A stretch of DNA of 53,219 nucleotides from Propionibacteriaceae bacterium (GTDB taxonomy: Bacteria > Actinomycetota > Actinomycetes > Propionibacteriales > Propionibacteriaceae): the NCBI GenBank assembly GCA_030532825.1, contig JAUNKK010000013.1, positions 1 to 53,219 on the forward strand, given 5' to 3'. Positions within the stretch are counted from its first letter, which is position 1. Every line of letters begins with the position of its first letter. Both the position numbers and the translations under genes were made by a program. Shown here piece after piece: positions 7,934 through 17,605 of the stretch. Under the pieces are notes generated by a model. It searched no databases and had not been told where the DNA came from. It saw nothing but the letters and a program-made list of their open reading frames with translations.

Positions 7934-10900
7934 GTTGCCCCGCCGGAAGGGGCAGCACAGACCCCTGTTGTAGAGGTCGGGACAGGGCCCAACCTAGACC
8001 ACATACTCCAAACGCCTCCGGTGGAGAGTGCGACAAGCGCACGCGCGGTTGCGGTGGTGGGCCTAGCGGGACGCTATCCCGGGGCTCGGAACCTCGCCGA
8101 GTTGTGGGGGGTCCTGTCGAGTGGCAGGTCCCAAGTACGCGAGATGCCTGAGGAACGACAGAACAGCGCATTCCGCGAGGCTGCAACCGGCGCGGCAGAC
8201 GTGAATGGCTGGCGGGGTTGCTTCCTTGACGATGTGATGGCTTTCGATTCCCTGTACTTCAACATCTCACCTCTCGAAGCCAGCGCGATGGACCCACAAC
8301 AGCGCTTGTTCCTCGAGACGGCAACGGAAGCGCTCCACGATGCTGGTTACACATCCGCTGCTCTGGGACATCGCGTCGGTGTCTATGTCGGGGCAATGGC
8401 GAGCGACTACAACGTGTTCTCCTCTCAAGCGACACTCCAGGGGGGGCCAGCTCTTCCACACTCGGCGCTATACCAGATTGCCAACCGTGTTTCGTACGTG
8501 CACGACTTCCATGGCCCGAGCGTTACCGTCGACACAGCGTGCTCCAGTTCTGGCGTGGCGCTGCATCGGGCCTACCGCGATGTGCGCAGCGGCGAAGTTG
8601 ATGCTGCGATCGCCGGGGGAGTTAATCTCCTCCTGCACCCGGCGCGCTTTATCCAGTACACGCACATGAACATGCTGTCTCCCTCCGGCGTGTGTCGACC
8701 CTTTGGAGCTGGGGCCGATGGAATGGTCATGGGTGAAGGCGTAGGCGCAGTGCTCCTCAAGCCCCTCGATGCTGCCGAACGAGACGGTGACCACATCTAC
8801 GCCCTCATCCGAGGCAGTGCCGTCAACACCGCGGGGCACACTCAAGGATTTACCGTGCCCAGCCCCGTGCGTCAAGCCGAACTGGTTCAAGCAGCTCTGG
8901 AAGACGCCCAGTTGTCGGCTGAACGCGTCTCCATGGTGGAGGCCCATGGAACGGGTACCCCACTCGGCGATCCGATCGAGATTCGGGGCCTCAGCCAGGC
9001 ACTAGCGGCGCGCGCGGCCGCCGGACGACCCTGCTTTGTCTCCAGCATCAAGTCCGTGATCGGGCACCTCGAGCCAGCCTCGGCCATCGCGGGCCTGACG
9101 AAAGCGATCCTGGAATTGCGACATCGAATTATCCTTCCCTCGCTCGGCGCGGAGACGCTCAATCCGAAGATCGATTTCGAGAGCACTCCCTTCTTCGTGC
9201 CCACGTCCTGCCGTCCGTGGCCGGAGGAGGAGGTCCCCCGAATCGTCGGAGTGAGCTCGTTCGGCGCAGGAGGTGTCAACGCGCATCTGCTCCTTGAGGA
9301 GTACCAAGCGCCCGTCCAAGCTCCGCTCGAGACCGGCGAGGAACAGCTCCTATTGCTGTCCGCACGAACAGAGGAGCTCCTCGCGACCAACGGTCAGATT
9401 CTGCGAGACCATCTCTGTGGAGAGGGTGCTGATCAAGTACTGTCACATGTGGCTCACACACTCCGTGTGGGCCGCCCGGCGATGCAGCAGAGACTGGCAC
9501 TCGTGGTAGCCGACCGTGAGAGCGCGATCAAAGCTCTCGATGAGTTCGTGGAGAGGGGCCCCGCGGGCATCGTCAGCGCCACCTGTCGTCATGGCCTCCG
9601 TCCAGGCGGTGGTCATTCCGAGGGGCTGTCCCATGTGTTGGGCACCTCAATCGGTGTCGATTTCCTGACCCAGCTGGGACGAGCTGGGGATCTCACCTCT
9701 CTGGCCACCCTGTGGGTGCAAGGCGTGGATGTGGATTGGCAACAGGTACTTCCGGGCTATGGCGCGCAGCGGGTATCACTGCCAGCCGCCCCCTTTGCCC
9801 GGCCTGTCCACTCACTTCTCCCGACGAGCGCTCCTGTCGTGCTCGACCCCAAGATCGTCGCACACGACCCCGCGGCCCCCCGGCCCTCCGACGAGATGGT
9901 TCCACCTGAAGATGCTGCCGCGCACAACCAGGGGGACGAGGTCGGCTTCGACGGGTCCGAACCGTGGTTGCGCGACCACGTGATCTCCGGGCGGCTCCTG
10001 ATACCCGCCGTTGTTTATCTGGATCTCGTGCTGCGTTCCTTCATCACCGCTCAACCCTCCCTGCCGCGGGGGCCACGAGCCATTCGCAATGTTGTGTGGT
10101 CGTCGCCGTTGGTGCTCTCCGGGGACGAGTTGCGCATTCGGATACTCAATGAGAGCCAAGGGCCCGAGGGAACCCCCTTCGCCATGGTCCTGCAAGAGGC
10201 CCAGCCAGGCGCACCCGTGGCCATGCGAGCGTCGGTCTCAGGAGTTGGCGAGCGCCCCGAGGGCGAACGTGCAGTCAGGAATCAAGAACACGCCTCGACC
10301 GCGTGGACCAAGGAGGAGATCTACCGGAACTTGGCAGAGCGCGGCATGGACTACGGCCCCGCGCTGCAGAGCGTGATCCGGGTGGAGAGGATCACTGACG
10401 GTGCCCGGTCCACAGTGGTCGTCCCTGCGACCATAGCTGCCGAAGAGGAGGACGGCCACATCCTGCATCCGGCTGTGATGGATGGCGCCCTCCAAACAGC
10501 GCTCGTGGGCAGCGGGCTGACCGGCGTCTTCCTCCCGTACTCGCTGGCTGAGTGCTGGGTCAGCGACAAGGGAACATGTCAAGAGGCCACCGTCTGCGTC
10601 AATTACCGGCGGCGGGATCCACGGATGCTGCGCTGCGACCTCGATGTAGTCGCACCGGATGGGCGCCTCCTAGTCGCGCTACGCGACCTCGTGCTGCTGC
10701 CGGAAAGATCTGTGCCTGAGAAGCAAGTTCAGATCGGTGCTATGCGTCCTGTGTGGCGGCCTGCGCTCGACGAGCACTCCGGTGGCACTGCACAGCAGCC
10801 GACGCACGTCGTCGTCCTCTCGGACGAGGAGTCTGATCTCGAAACGTGGCGCCTTGAGCAGACCTCGTGCGACTGGGTGCTGGCAGAACTCACGGAACTG

Positions 10901-13900
10901 GATGCACTGCTGGACGATGAGTCAGCTTCCGTGCTCTTGGTCGACTACCGCGGCCTTCGGGGCAGGAGCGTTTCGGTACTGCAGAGACTGGAGCAGGTTC
11001 ATGAGATCGCAACGGCTGTGCTGAGGGGGCGGGGGATTGCGACGCACCTTGTGGTGACACTCCCCGCAGTGGAGGATCCCGCGGCTGTGGCTGCCTCGGC
11101 CTTCTCACTTGCGGCAAGCCATGAGTCCGCGGCCTTGCGCTCGGTCCGCGTGGAGGTCGCCAATCTGGACGACATGCCAGGCCCCCACGACCTGCTGGAG
11201 GAGTGGCGGCACAGCGACGCCGAAGTCCGAGCCCGACATACTGATCGTCAGGTGAGGTCCTTCGAGCCCGTTGAGCTCCCACCTTTGTCGGCATCGTTGC
11301 TACCTAGACGCGGGCATTACGTCATCACCGGCGGGGGTGGTGGAATCGGTCAGAAGTTGGGAATCTGGTTGGCCAGCAGGCACGGCGCCCGGGTTCTGCT
11401 GGTCGGGAGATCTCCCTCGGGCCCTTGGGAAGGAAGAGTGCCCCACACCACCGATGGCGAGGTGCACTACGCCGCCTGCGACGTGACCGACCGTCAAGCG
11501 CTTGCCGCCGCCCTAGCGGAGGAACGCAAGAATCATGGCCCCTTCACCGGGGTTGTCCACGCTGCGGGTGTGATCGATGATGCCCCGCTCTTGCAGAAGC
11601 CGCTGGAACGCTGTGCTCGTGTTCTGGGGCCTAAGACCACGGGAGCGACACTACTAGACGAACTGACGGCCGAGGACCCCTTGGAATTCTTTGCCCTGAT
11701 GTCTTCTACGGCGGGTACCTTGGGAAGCGCGGGTCAGAGCGACTATTCGATGGCAAACCGTTTCCTCGATGCCCTTGCTGAGCAACGGAGTCAGCGGGCT
11801 GACAGGGGTCAACGTCGAGGCCGAACCGTGTCGCTGGTGTGGCCCCTGTGGTCCGACGGCGGGATGCAGCTGGATCCTGCGATGGATCTTGCGCTTCAGA
11901 AGTCAACCGGCTTCGCCCCTGTCTCGTCGGAGGAGGCATTTCTGTTCTTCGAGCGGGCGCTCGGAACCGATGAGCCCGTGCTCATAGCAGCGCTCGGGGA
12001 CCTCCCCCGGATTCAGCGAACGCTCCAGCGACACCCCCTGCCGCGACCAACACGCGCTAGGGACGTGCGACCAGCGACCGTGGAGGCGACACTCGGCCCC
12101 AACCGGCTGGCACTGGTGGCTGTGCTGCGGGAGCTTGCCATCGACTTGCTACACATCTCGGAACAGGACCTCGATGGAGACGTTGAGTTCAGCGATGTCG
12201 GTTTCGACTCTGTCCTCTACGCTGAATATGCTGCCAAGATCAATGAGCGGACGGGAACCGACATTTCGCCGGTGGTTTTCTTCGACCACGCCACCCTGGA
12301 CCTACTTGCCGACCACCTCCTCGCAGAGCACGAGCCACATTTGTCAGGGAGACCGGCAGTCAGTGAGCAAACCACGGCCGAAGTAGAAACCCAGCAGGAG
12401 CCTGAGGTTCCGGCTGCTAATGGTGCGGTCGCACTGGCTGCAGGCACAATTCATCCGCAACAGGTGGAAGCCAGCACGCCCCGACGGCAGAAATCGGACG
12501 GTATCGCGGTGATCGGTATGGCTGGACGCTTCCCTGGCGCAGACGACCTCGAGACCTTCTGGCAGAACCTGCTCGACGGAGTGGACGCCGTCTCAGAGGT
12601 GCCCGCCGATCGTTGGGATTGGCATGCGCATGCGCCTTCGTACCCAGGCGAGCCAAGCGGAATCCGTTCCCGTTGGGGTGGATTCCTGTCTGACGTCGAA
12701 CGCTTTGACAATGAGCTCTTCCACTTGTCGGAACGGGAAACAGTGCTGATGGATCCGCAACAGCGTCTGTTTCTCGAGACGGCTTGGTCGGCGCTGGAGG
12801 ACTCGGGGAGAAATCCCCGATCGCTGCGCGGCACATCCACTGGGGTCTTCGTCGGTGTGACTCTCAGCGATCATCTGCAACGGCTGCAGGAGAGCGGCGT
12901 ACCCCCAGTGGGGCATCTGGCGACGGGTAACGTACACAGCATCGTCGCAAATCGTGTCTCGTTCGCGCTGGATCTCCGCGGCCCGAGCGAGGTCGTCGAC
13001 ACCGCTTGCTCCAGTTCACTTGTAGCCCTGCACCGTGCCGTGTCGGCCTTGCATGCCGGTGAGTGCAACCTAGCAGTCGTCGGTGGTGTTAACACCCTCT
13101 TGACGCCCTTCTGGTTCGCCGCGTTTGACCATGCCGGCATGCTGTCCGCCCGTGGACGATGTGCCACATTCGACGCAGCGGCAGACGGATACGTGCGTGG
13201 TGAAGGAGTCGGCGCCGTCGTCCTACGACGACTCGATGAAGCGGTCGACGATGGTGACACGATCCACGGAGTCATCTCAGGCTCGGCCGTGGGCCACGGA
13301 GGACACGCGCATTCCCTTACTGCCCCGAGTCCGGCAGCCCAAGCGACAGTGATCGCTGCAGCCCATCGTCGGGCCGGCGGCCAGATCCCCGTCAGCCACA
13401 TCGAGGCCCACGGAACGGGTACTCCTTTGGGAGACCCGATCGAGGTCGAGGGACTCCGGCTCGCCGGTGTTGGAACCGGCGACTCAGCACTGAATTCTGC
13501 GCTGCTGGTACATCTGGGTGCGCTCAAGCCTGCAATCGGTCATCTGGAGTCGGCATCCGGTATCGCCGGGCTCATCAAGGTCCTGCTTGCCATGCGACAC
13601 CGATGGCTGCCAGGCAACCTCCACTTCGAGACCCCAAATCCGCACCTTGGACTTGATACCACCGCGCTCCGTGTACTCGAAAAGGGATGTCCTTGGGAGC
13701 CTGTGGACCACGACGGTGCTCCTGTCGCCCTGCGTGCCGGTTTGTCAGCTTTCGGATTCGGTGGAGTCAATGCTCACATCGTCGTCGACGAACCGCCCCA
13801 GCCGCCCAAGAGGGACTACGAGAACATCGGTCCATGTGTGGCAGTGCTTTCCGCTTCCGACCGGGCCGGGCTCATGAGGTACGCGAGAGCCATGGGCGCG

Positions 13901-16900
13901 GCACTAGCCGAGCAACAGGATCGGGTCGCAGCAGTGGACGCTGCGTGGACACTGTCCGCAGGTCGTCCTTCCCTTGACCACCGGGTGGCAGTCGTAGCGG
14001 ACACCGTCCAGGAGATGGCTCGTGGATTCCTCGACTTCGCAGACGGCGTGGACAGCCCCGAGGTCTTCTCGGGACAAGTACCAGTCGGCCAAGAGTCTGT
14101 GGCGGAGGGCCCGCCGGCCTCCGGTCCCCTATCAGGAAGATCGGCGGCCGAGCTCCAGGCGAGACGCTGGGTGTCCGGAGGGCTGCTGCCCGAGCTGCCC
14201 AGCAGAGCCACCCCGCCGCGCAGGGTGTCCCTGCCAACACATCCGTTTGCCTGCTGGCGGCATCCCATTACCAAGATCCTGCCGAGGGACATCCCCGACG
14301 ACGCAACCCCCACCACGGATCGACTGGTTCTCCTGCGACCCGGCTGGGGCCCTGCGAACGTCTCCCCAGCCACGGAACCTTCGCCAGCGCCAAGGACAGT
14401 GGTGCTGCTCGTCGGGCAGGACCGAACAATCGACCTCGCGGCGGCTCTGCCCGCCGCTCCGGGCGCACGCTGGGTTCTCCTGCGGGAGGACTCCGGTCTT
14501 CCACGGATCACACGTGACGAGTACGTCTTCACGGATGACGACGAGGCTGCGATCGTCTTGGAACGGCTGCTTGCGGACCACGAGATCGATGCGGTCGTAG
14601 ACCTGACAGGTCTCGACAGTGATCGCACATCAGTCGTTGCCGGCAGGGACTTCGGCGATCACCTCCTCGAGTTGGTACGTCGACGGCTGCAACCATCGCC
14701 CGCTTCCAACCTCGGGATACTCATGGTGGGATGCCGAACGTGGATGCGCCCGGTCCAAGCCAGGCGGGCGGCTGTCGTCCGTGCCCTCGGGGTGGAATAC
14801 CGCTCAGTCAGCGCTGCCTGCTTGGATCTGCAGGATCCACCCGACGATATCGCCCTGCTCCTGAATCTCGTCCTTGATGAGTTGAAGCACTTGGATCGGC
14901 GGCACCCGCGGTGGACACTTTTGGGTACTGGTGAGCGTCTGGACAGATCGCTTGAGGAGCTGCCCCTGCCGACAACCGCACTTGCTCAAGGAAAGTTTGG
15001 GCCCTTTGCTATCGATTCGACTGGCACCTACGTAATTACCGGAGGTACGAGCGGCCTCGGGCTTGCCATCGCTCGGAGACTGGTTGAACGTGGTGCCCGA
15101 CACCTCGCCCTGCTGGGGCGGCGCCCCATGCCCAGCGCTCACCTCTGGGATGATCTGGACCCGAACCATCCGCGGACGGAATCCGTGGAGGTGCTCCGAG
15201 AACTTCGAGCCTTGGGCGCCCACGTTATGGTGCATAGCGGAGAGCTTGACGACCGCGAGCCTTTGGATCGGTTCCTATCGGACTGTATTAGTCAGGGGTC
15301 CAGAATCGCGGGCGTAGTGCACTGTGCAGGCGATGTTCCCAGGGCCGTCACACCCTTCGCACACCAGTCCATCGATGACGTGCGTCGGGCATGGCGGGGC
15401 AAGGACGCGGGCTGGGACGTGCTGGCCATATGCCTGGAGGATCAGTGGCCCGACTTCGTCGTCCTCTTCTCCTCGGTGTCGAGCATTCTTCCCGCACTGG
15501 GTGCAGGATGGGCAGCTTATGCAGGGGCCAACGCCTACCTGGACGCTGAGGCCAACCGGCGCAGCACCGAGGGTGGTTCCCCAGTTGTGCGATCCATCAG
15601 TTGGGGGAGTTGGAACGAAGGTGGAACCGGCGTGATCACCACCCCTGCACACCAGCGGACCGGTCTCCGCGGATTGGGCCTCGCTGAGGGTCTGGACCTA
15701 CTTGAACATGCCCTGATGGTACAGGAACCGCATCTAGTGGCCGTCAAGATGCAGGCAGAAGGCCAACTACTGTCCAATCAGCAGTGGTCCAGCGAGCTTG
15801 GGAAGTCTGTCCGCCAGGGCATGGCCGTCGAGGCTGGCCAGCCTGACGGTCGGGGACAGGACGGAGAGTACATGGGGAGCAAGAACACGGAGGACTTCCT
15901 GCTCGACCTGTTCGAGGAACATCTGGGGGTCTCCAGGCAGCAGCTTCAGTCAGGTGTCTCCTTCGGACTGCTGGGAGTCGACTCCATCTTCATCGCTGGT
16001 CTCGTGCCCCTCCTAGAAACATATCTGGGCCGTCCCGTGCAGCCCACCGTCGTTCTGGAACATGACACGGTCCGTGGACTCGCGAGTGCGCTCGGCCCAC
16101 GGGAGGAAACCGCCGGACCGCCAAGCCCCCGCACCTTCCAAGGGACCACCGGACCTATGCGACATGGCGACGATATATTCACCAGGTCCAGACAGATCGC
16201 GGTCATCGGCATGGCTGGCCGCTATCCAGGGGCTCCCGACCTCGGAGCCTTCTGGGACCTCCTCTCGAGCGGGAAGTGCGCCGTGGGAGAGGTGCCCCAG
16301 GAGCGCTGGGACGTCGATGCGCTCTACAGGAGTTCCTGGGCTCCGGGAGCTGTCACCAGTCGTTGGGGTGGATTCCTGGAGGACGTAGACCACTTCGACC
16401 CCGAATACTTCGGGATCGATCCAGCAACAGCAGCGGACATGCACCCAGCCACTCGGCTCTTCCTCGAGACAAGCGACGCGACGCTGAGATCGGCGGGCTA
16501 CGAGCGCTCAGAGCTGGAAGGTCGCTGCGTGGGTGTCTATGTCGGAGGTGGGATCGAGGGTTACGGCAACCAGCGCCCCGATCCAGGACCGGACTCCGCC
16601 ACCGGCCTGAACCAGAATTTTCTCGCGGCGCAAGTTGCTCAATGGCTGAATCTGCGGGGTCCCCATCTCGTGGTCGACACAGCCTGTTCATCCTCCTTGG
16701 TAGCGCTCCACCTTGGCCTCCAAGCCCTTCATACCGGGGACTGCGACCTCTGCTTGGTCGGGGGGGTTGACCTACTCCTCGACAAGATGCCCTATCTCAA
16801 GCTCAGCGCTGCCAAGGCACTCTCGTCGGATGGACTCTGCCACACCTTTGACGCCAAGGCCAACGGTCTGGTGCTGGGCGAAGGGGTTGGTGCTGTCCTG

Positions 16901-17605
16901 CTCAAACCGTTCGAAATGGCACTCCAGGAGGGAGACCGCATCCTCGCGGTGATCGAGGGTACAGCGATGAACAACGATGGTAGGACAATGGGCCTCACGA
17001 CGCCCAGCCCTAAGGCCCAGCGCGAGGTTGTGGAGCGTGCTCTGGGGGTCGCCGAAGCGGACCCTGCGTCGGTCACCTATGTTGAGGCCCACGGAACCGG
17101 AACGCTCATCGGCGACCCGATTGAGGTGCAGGCATTGTCTTCCGTCTTCGACGCCAGGCACGGCAGTGGGCCGTGGTGCGGCATTGGCAGCGTCAAGACC
17201 AACATTGGCCATCTGCTGAGGGCCGCTGGTATGGCATCTCTGCACAAGGTCCTTCTTGCTCTGGCTCACGCTCAACTCCCGCCGACGTTGCACTGTGACG
17301 AGCCGAATCCGCGCTTCGATTTCGCACATTCTGTCTTCGAGCCGGTCACCTCATTGGTCCCTTGGCCCGAACGTGACGGGCTACGACGCGCCGGGGTGAG
17401 CAGCTTCGGTTTCGGAGGCACCAACGTGCACGTCGTGCTCCGAGGGCCCCGTCCGGAAGAGCTACGAGCGGTACGACGCGCCGAGCTGCCGCCCGCACCG
17501 TTCCGACGACGACGTTTCTGGCTACCAGAGATGATGGTCCACACCGAGACCGGTTCCCCCACACAGCAGCGCAAGCCGCTGCTTGCCCTCCAAGAAGAGG
17601 ACTGA
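4364..17605 (+). CDS. Trans-AT PKS 1: loading module, modules 1-2 and KS of module 3
   Basis: This 4413-aa megasynthase begins the chain. Domains in order: MaoC-like double hot-dog hydratase (about 1-265, SGDLNPLH with Asp20/His25), SDR ketoreductase-like domain (275-515, GGSRGLG near 286, Tyr429/Lys433), FkbH-like HAD glyceryl transferase (530-1045, DADNTLWGGVC at 717-727), ACP (Ser1154), KS1 (1228-1645, Cys1393), DH (His1872, Asp2040), KR (Tyr2461), ACP (Ser2616), KS2 (2714-3130, Cys2882), KR (Tyr3719), ACP (Ser3874), KS3 (3944-4360, Cys4108) and a short basic tail. No AT domain follows any KS, which defines the trans-AT type. The DH and ACP completing module 3 are on the next protein. The start overlaps the AT stop (ATGA). 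The loading region is unusual and is described separately. Confidence 0.95.
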   Translation: MSSVVVSSESIEQFAALSGDLNPLHTNFSYARATPFGRPVAHGALAVLYCLAQLPERDGQLSRLEVSFYEPVFPETAYSLEITDGAGSEPELVLRDGQRRVLAATCEFRFGGMPCDARPTAEGTTVGRRSISRDLEPTDIVKGMTQAGVYGCVPEDVSALMSALGLHGRGVSNFHVQALAWCSYGVGMEVPGTSALLSRIAVDLSAEAPGEAGVADGFWEVEEHHLERGVVDLHGQLGDTSCGRVWAEVEARAWVRPRLPEPDVELTTELVGESTLLGDKVAVVIGGSRGLGAALVLGLVLQGATVYLVHKSSPAAVARLLGGLGSRSTQVQVIEGDCADPRFCSVVGTRIANDHGRIDILVLNAAPALRAQDPDVEAGQRLVSYVDLALSMVTSPLAALGQMVDRAAGAVVWVSSSAVTEPVEGWSHYVTAKAAVEGLARSVRTRYPHTRSLVVRPPRLLTTLTSSALGAEAVPPERVAAKVVRWFCSTERAEDGIAVMEDFSGSAGVPDPEPAEGGHTDVSRQSTPAIQIVATFTADPVLPVLRWWMDKLGLDLEPRLSPYAQVLQELLLPTSDMSRNAGGVNVVLLRPSDWPEKSRTSLVKDLGDAVRGAVARSDVPHLVLVCPSPPGTDGVEPETDRRVLEQLGTQLEGIAGAYVFTTNHFGPQYVGREHHDHSRDRLGHLPYTREGFAGLATMIARSIRALRRSPAKVLVLDADNTLWGGVCSEDGIDGVRVDEEHLELQRWALELRARGVLLCLASKNLEQDVHAVMERQDMLLSPHDFAAERVNWLSKSSNIRDMVAELDLSLDTVVFLDDNPSEVSEVTARLPQVLGLRLASGSVGVRGIIDHTWAFDQVEITSEDRWRADRYQEARVRKEFQESSLDFASFLAGLRLRIDMHEAAEADRARASQMTYRTTQFNTTGLRLSVSEIARLGDRGASCWVASVTDRFGDHGTTCLAITSTCQDRFLVENFLMSCRMLGKGIEHAVLARLGKLALEAGLGVVEIPVIPTERNQPVRDFLQNVAGRPEQATGPDGSPVLVHRLASTNAAAVEFQPQADTVATAAPAEPTPTSTTRPSDRFLGLSDILSDLTTSNAVADTVDGKQNRLFGDRPLRADRDCTRQVIAAFSKVLRHPMDELGPSTRLADLGLNSMLLVELTVELERSNGRLPSTLLYESETLADVAQAVSVAPPEGAAQTPVVEVGTGPNLDHILQTPPVESATSARAVAVVGLAGRYPGARNLAELWGVLSSGRSQVREMPEERQNSAFREAATGAADVNGWRGCFLDDVMAFDSLYFNISPLEASAMDPQQRLFLETATEALHDAGYTSAALGHRVGVYVGAMASDYNVFSSQATLQGGPALPHSALYQIANRVSYVHDFHGPSVTVDTACSSSGVALHRAYRDVRSGEVDAAIAGGVNLLLHPARFIQYTHMNMLSPSGVCRPFGAGADGMVMGEGVGAVLLKPLDAAERDGDHIYALIRGSAVNTAGHTQGFTVPSPVRQAELVQAALEDAQLSAERVSMVEAHGTGTPLGDPIEIRGLSQALAARAAAGRPCFVSSIKSVIGHLEPASAIAGLTKAILELRHRIILPSLGAETLNPKIDFESTPFFVPTSCRPWPEEEVPRIVGVSSFGAGGVNAHLLLEEYQAPVQAPLETGEEQLLLLSARTEELLATNGQILRDHLCGEGADQVLSHVAHTLRVGRPAMQQRLALVVADRESAIKALDEFVERGPAGIVSATCRHGLRPGGGHSEGLSHVLGTSIGVDFLTQLGRAGDLTSLATLWVQGVDVDWQQVLPGYGAQRVSLPAAPFARPVHSLLPTSAPVVLDPKIVAHDPAAPRPSDEMVPPEDAAAHNQGDEVGFDGSEPWLRDHVISGRLLIPAVVYLDLVLRSFITAQPSLPRGPRAIRNVVWSSPLVLSGDELRIRILNESQGPEGTPFAMVLQEAQPGAPVAMRASVSGVGERPEGERAVRNQEHASTAWTKEEIYRNLAERGMDYGPALQSVIRVERITDGARSTVVVPATIAAEEEDGHILHPAVMDGALQTALVGSGLTGVFLPYSLAECWVSDKGTCQEATVCVNYRRRDPRMLRCDLDVVAPDGRLLVALRDLVLLPERSVPEKQVQIGAMRPVWRPALDEHSGGTAQQPTHVVVLSDEESDLETWRLEQTSCDWVLAELTELDALLDDESASVLLVDYRGLRGRSVSVLQRLEQVHEIATAVLRGRGIATHLVVTLPAVEDPAAVAASAFSLAASHESAALRSVRVEVANLDDMPGPHDLLEEWRHSDAEVRARHTDRQVRSFEPVELPPLSASLLPRRGHYVITGGGGGIGQKLGIWLASRHGARVLLVGRSPSGPWEGRVPHTTDGEVHYAACDVTDRQALAAALAEERKNHGPFTGVVHAAGVIDDAPLLQKPLERCARVLGPKTTGATLLDELTAEDPLEFFALMSSTAGTLGSAGQSDYSMANRFLDALAEQRSQRADRGQRRGRTVSLVWPLWSDGGMQLDPAMDLALQKSTGFAPVSSEEAFLFFERALGTDEPVLIAALGDLPRIQRTLQRHPLPRPTRARDVRPATVEATLGPNRLALVAVLRELAIDLLHISEQDLDGDVEFSDVGFDSVLYAEYAAKINERTGTDISPVVFFDHATLDLLADHLLAEHEPHLSGRPAVSEQTTAEVETQQEPEVPAANGAVALAAGTIHPQQVEASTPRRQKSDGIAVIGMAGRFPGADDLETFWQNLLDGVDAVSEVPADRWDWHAHAPSYPGEPSGIRSRWGGFLSDVERFDNELFHLSERETVLMDPQQRLFLETAWSALEDSGRNPRSLRGTSTGVFVGVTLSDHLQRLQESGVPPVGHLATGNVHSIVANRVSFALDLRGPSEVVDTACSSSLVALHRAVSALHAGECNLAVVGGVNTLLTPFWFAAFDHAGMLSARGRCATFDAAADGYVRGEGVGAVVLRRLDEAVDDGDTIHGVISGSAVGHGGHAHSLTAPSPAAQATVIAAAHRRAGGQIPVSHIEAHGTGTPLGDPIEVEGLRLAGVGTGDSALNSALLVHLGALKPAIGHLESASGIAGLIKVLLAMRHRWLPGNLHFETPNPHLGLDTTALRVLEKGCPWEPVDHDGAPVALRAGLSAFGFGGVNAHIVVDEPPQPPKRDYENIGPCVAVLSASDRAGLMRYARAMGAALAEQQDRVAAVDAAWTLSAGRPSLDHRVAVVADTVQEMARGFLDFADGVDSPEVFSGQVPVGQESVAEGPPASGPLSGRSAAELQARRWVSGGLLPELPSRATPPRRVSLPTHPFACWRHPITKILPRDIPDDATPTTDRLVLLRPGWGPANVSPATEPSPAPRTVVLLVGQDRTIDLAAALPAAPGARWVLLREDSGLPRITRDEYVFTDDDEAAIVLERLLADHEIDAVVDLTGLDSDRTSVVAGRDFGDHLLELVRRRLQPSPASNLGILMVGCRTWMRPVQARRAAVVRALGVEYRSVSAACLDLQDPPDDIALLLNLVLDELKHLDRRHPRWTLLGTGERLDRSLEELPLPTTALAQGKFGPFAIDSTGTYVITGGTSGLGLAIARRLVERGARHLALLGRRPMPSAHLWDDLDPNHPRTESVEVLRELRALGAHVMVHSGELDDREPLDRFLSDCISQGSRIAGVVHCAGDVPRAVTPFAHQSIDDVRRAWRGKDAGWDVLAICLEDQWPDFVVLFSSVSSILPALGAGWAAYAGANAYLDAEANRRSTEGGSPVVRSISWGSWNEGGTGVITTPAHQRTGLRGLGLAEGLDLLEHALMVQEPHLVAVKMQAEGQLLSNQQWSSELGKSVRQGMAVEAGQPDGRGQDGEYMGSKNTEDFLLDLFEEHLGVSRQQLQSGVSFGLLGVDSIFIAGLVPLLETYLGRPVQPTVVLEHDTVRGLASALGPREETAGPPSPRTFQGTTGPMRHGDDIFTRSRQIAVIGMAGRYPGAPDLGAFWDLLSSGKCAVGEVPQERWDVDALYRSSWAPGAVTSRWGGFLEDVDHFDPEYFGIDPATAADMHPATRLFLETSDATLRSAGYERSELEGRCVGVYVGGGIEGYGNQRPDPGPDSATGLNQNFLAAQVAQWLNLRGPHLVVDTACSSSLVALHLGLQALHTGDCDLCLVGGVDLLLDKMPYLKLSAAKALSSDGLCHTFDAKANGLVLGEGVGAVLLKPFEMALQEGDRILAVIEGTAMNNDGRTMGLTTPSPKAQREVVERALGVAEADPASVTYVEAHGTGTLIGDPIEVQALSSVFDARHGSGPWCGIGSVKTNIGHLLRAAGMASLHKVLLALAHAQLPPTLHCDEPNPRFDFAHSVFEPVTSLVPWPERDGLRRAGVSSFGFGGTNVHVVLRGPRPEELRAVRRAELPPAPFRRRRFWLPEMMVHTETGSPTQQRKPLLALQEED
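8045..12328 (+). other. Module 1: KS-DH-KR-ACP
   Basis: KS1 has Cys1393 in DTACSSS, the histidine motif EAHGTGT and IGHLEPAS, so it should condense. DH carries HVISGRLLIP (His1872) and DGALQ (Asp2040, Gln2044), both canonical. KR has GGGGGIG for NADPH, Tyr2461 in SDYSMAN, and a VIDD stretch resembling the LDD motif of B-type ketoreductases. ACP Ser2616. The expected product of this round is an alpha-beta alkene, which the PfaD protein might reduce. Confidence 0.88.
12503..16093 (+). other. Module 2: KS-KR-ACP
   Basis: KS2 has Cys2882 in DTACSSS plus EAHGTGT and AIGHLESAS, all intact. A structural KR half is followed by the catalytic half with GGTSGLG and Tyr3719 in AAYAGANAY; there is no LDD-like aspartate, which suggests an A-type alcohol. 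ACP Ser3874 in LLGVDSIF. No DH is present in this module, so a beta-hydroxyl is expected unless the DH-like domain of module 3 acts on it. Confidence 0.86.

Noticed and set aside
9841-9960. A cis-acting AT domain between KS1 and DH
   Set aside because: No GHSxG or other AT motif is present; only the usual post-KS linker and a Pro-rich spacer are seen. The same holds for all other modules.
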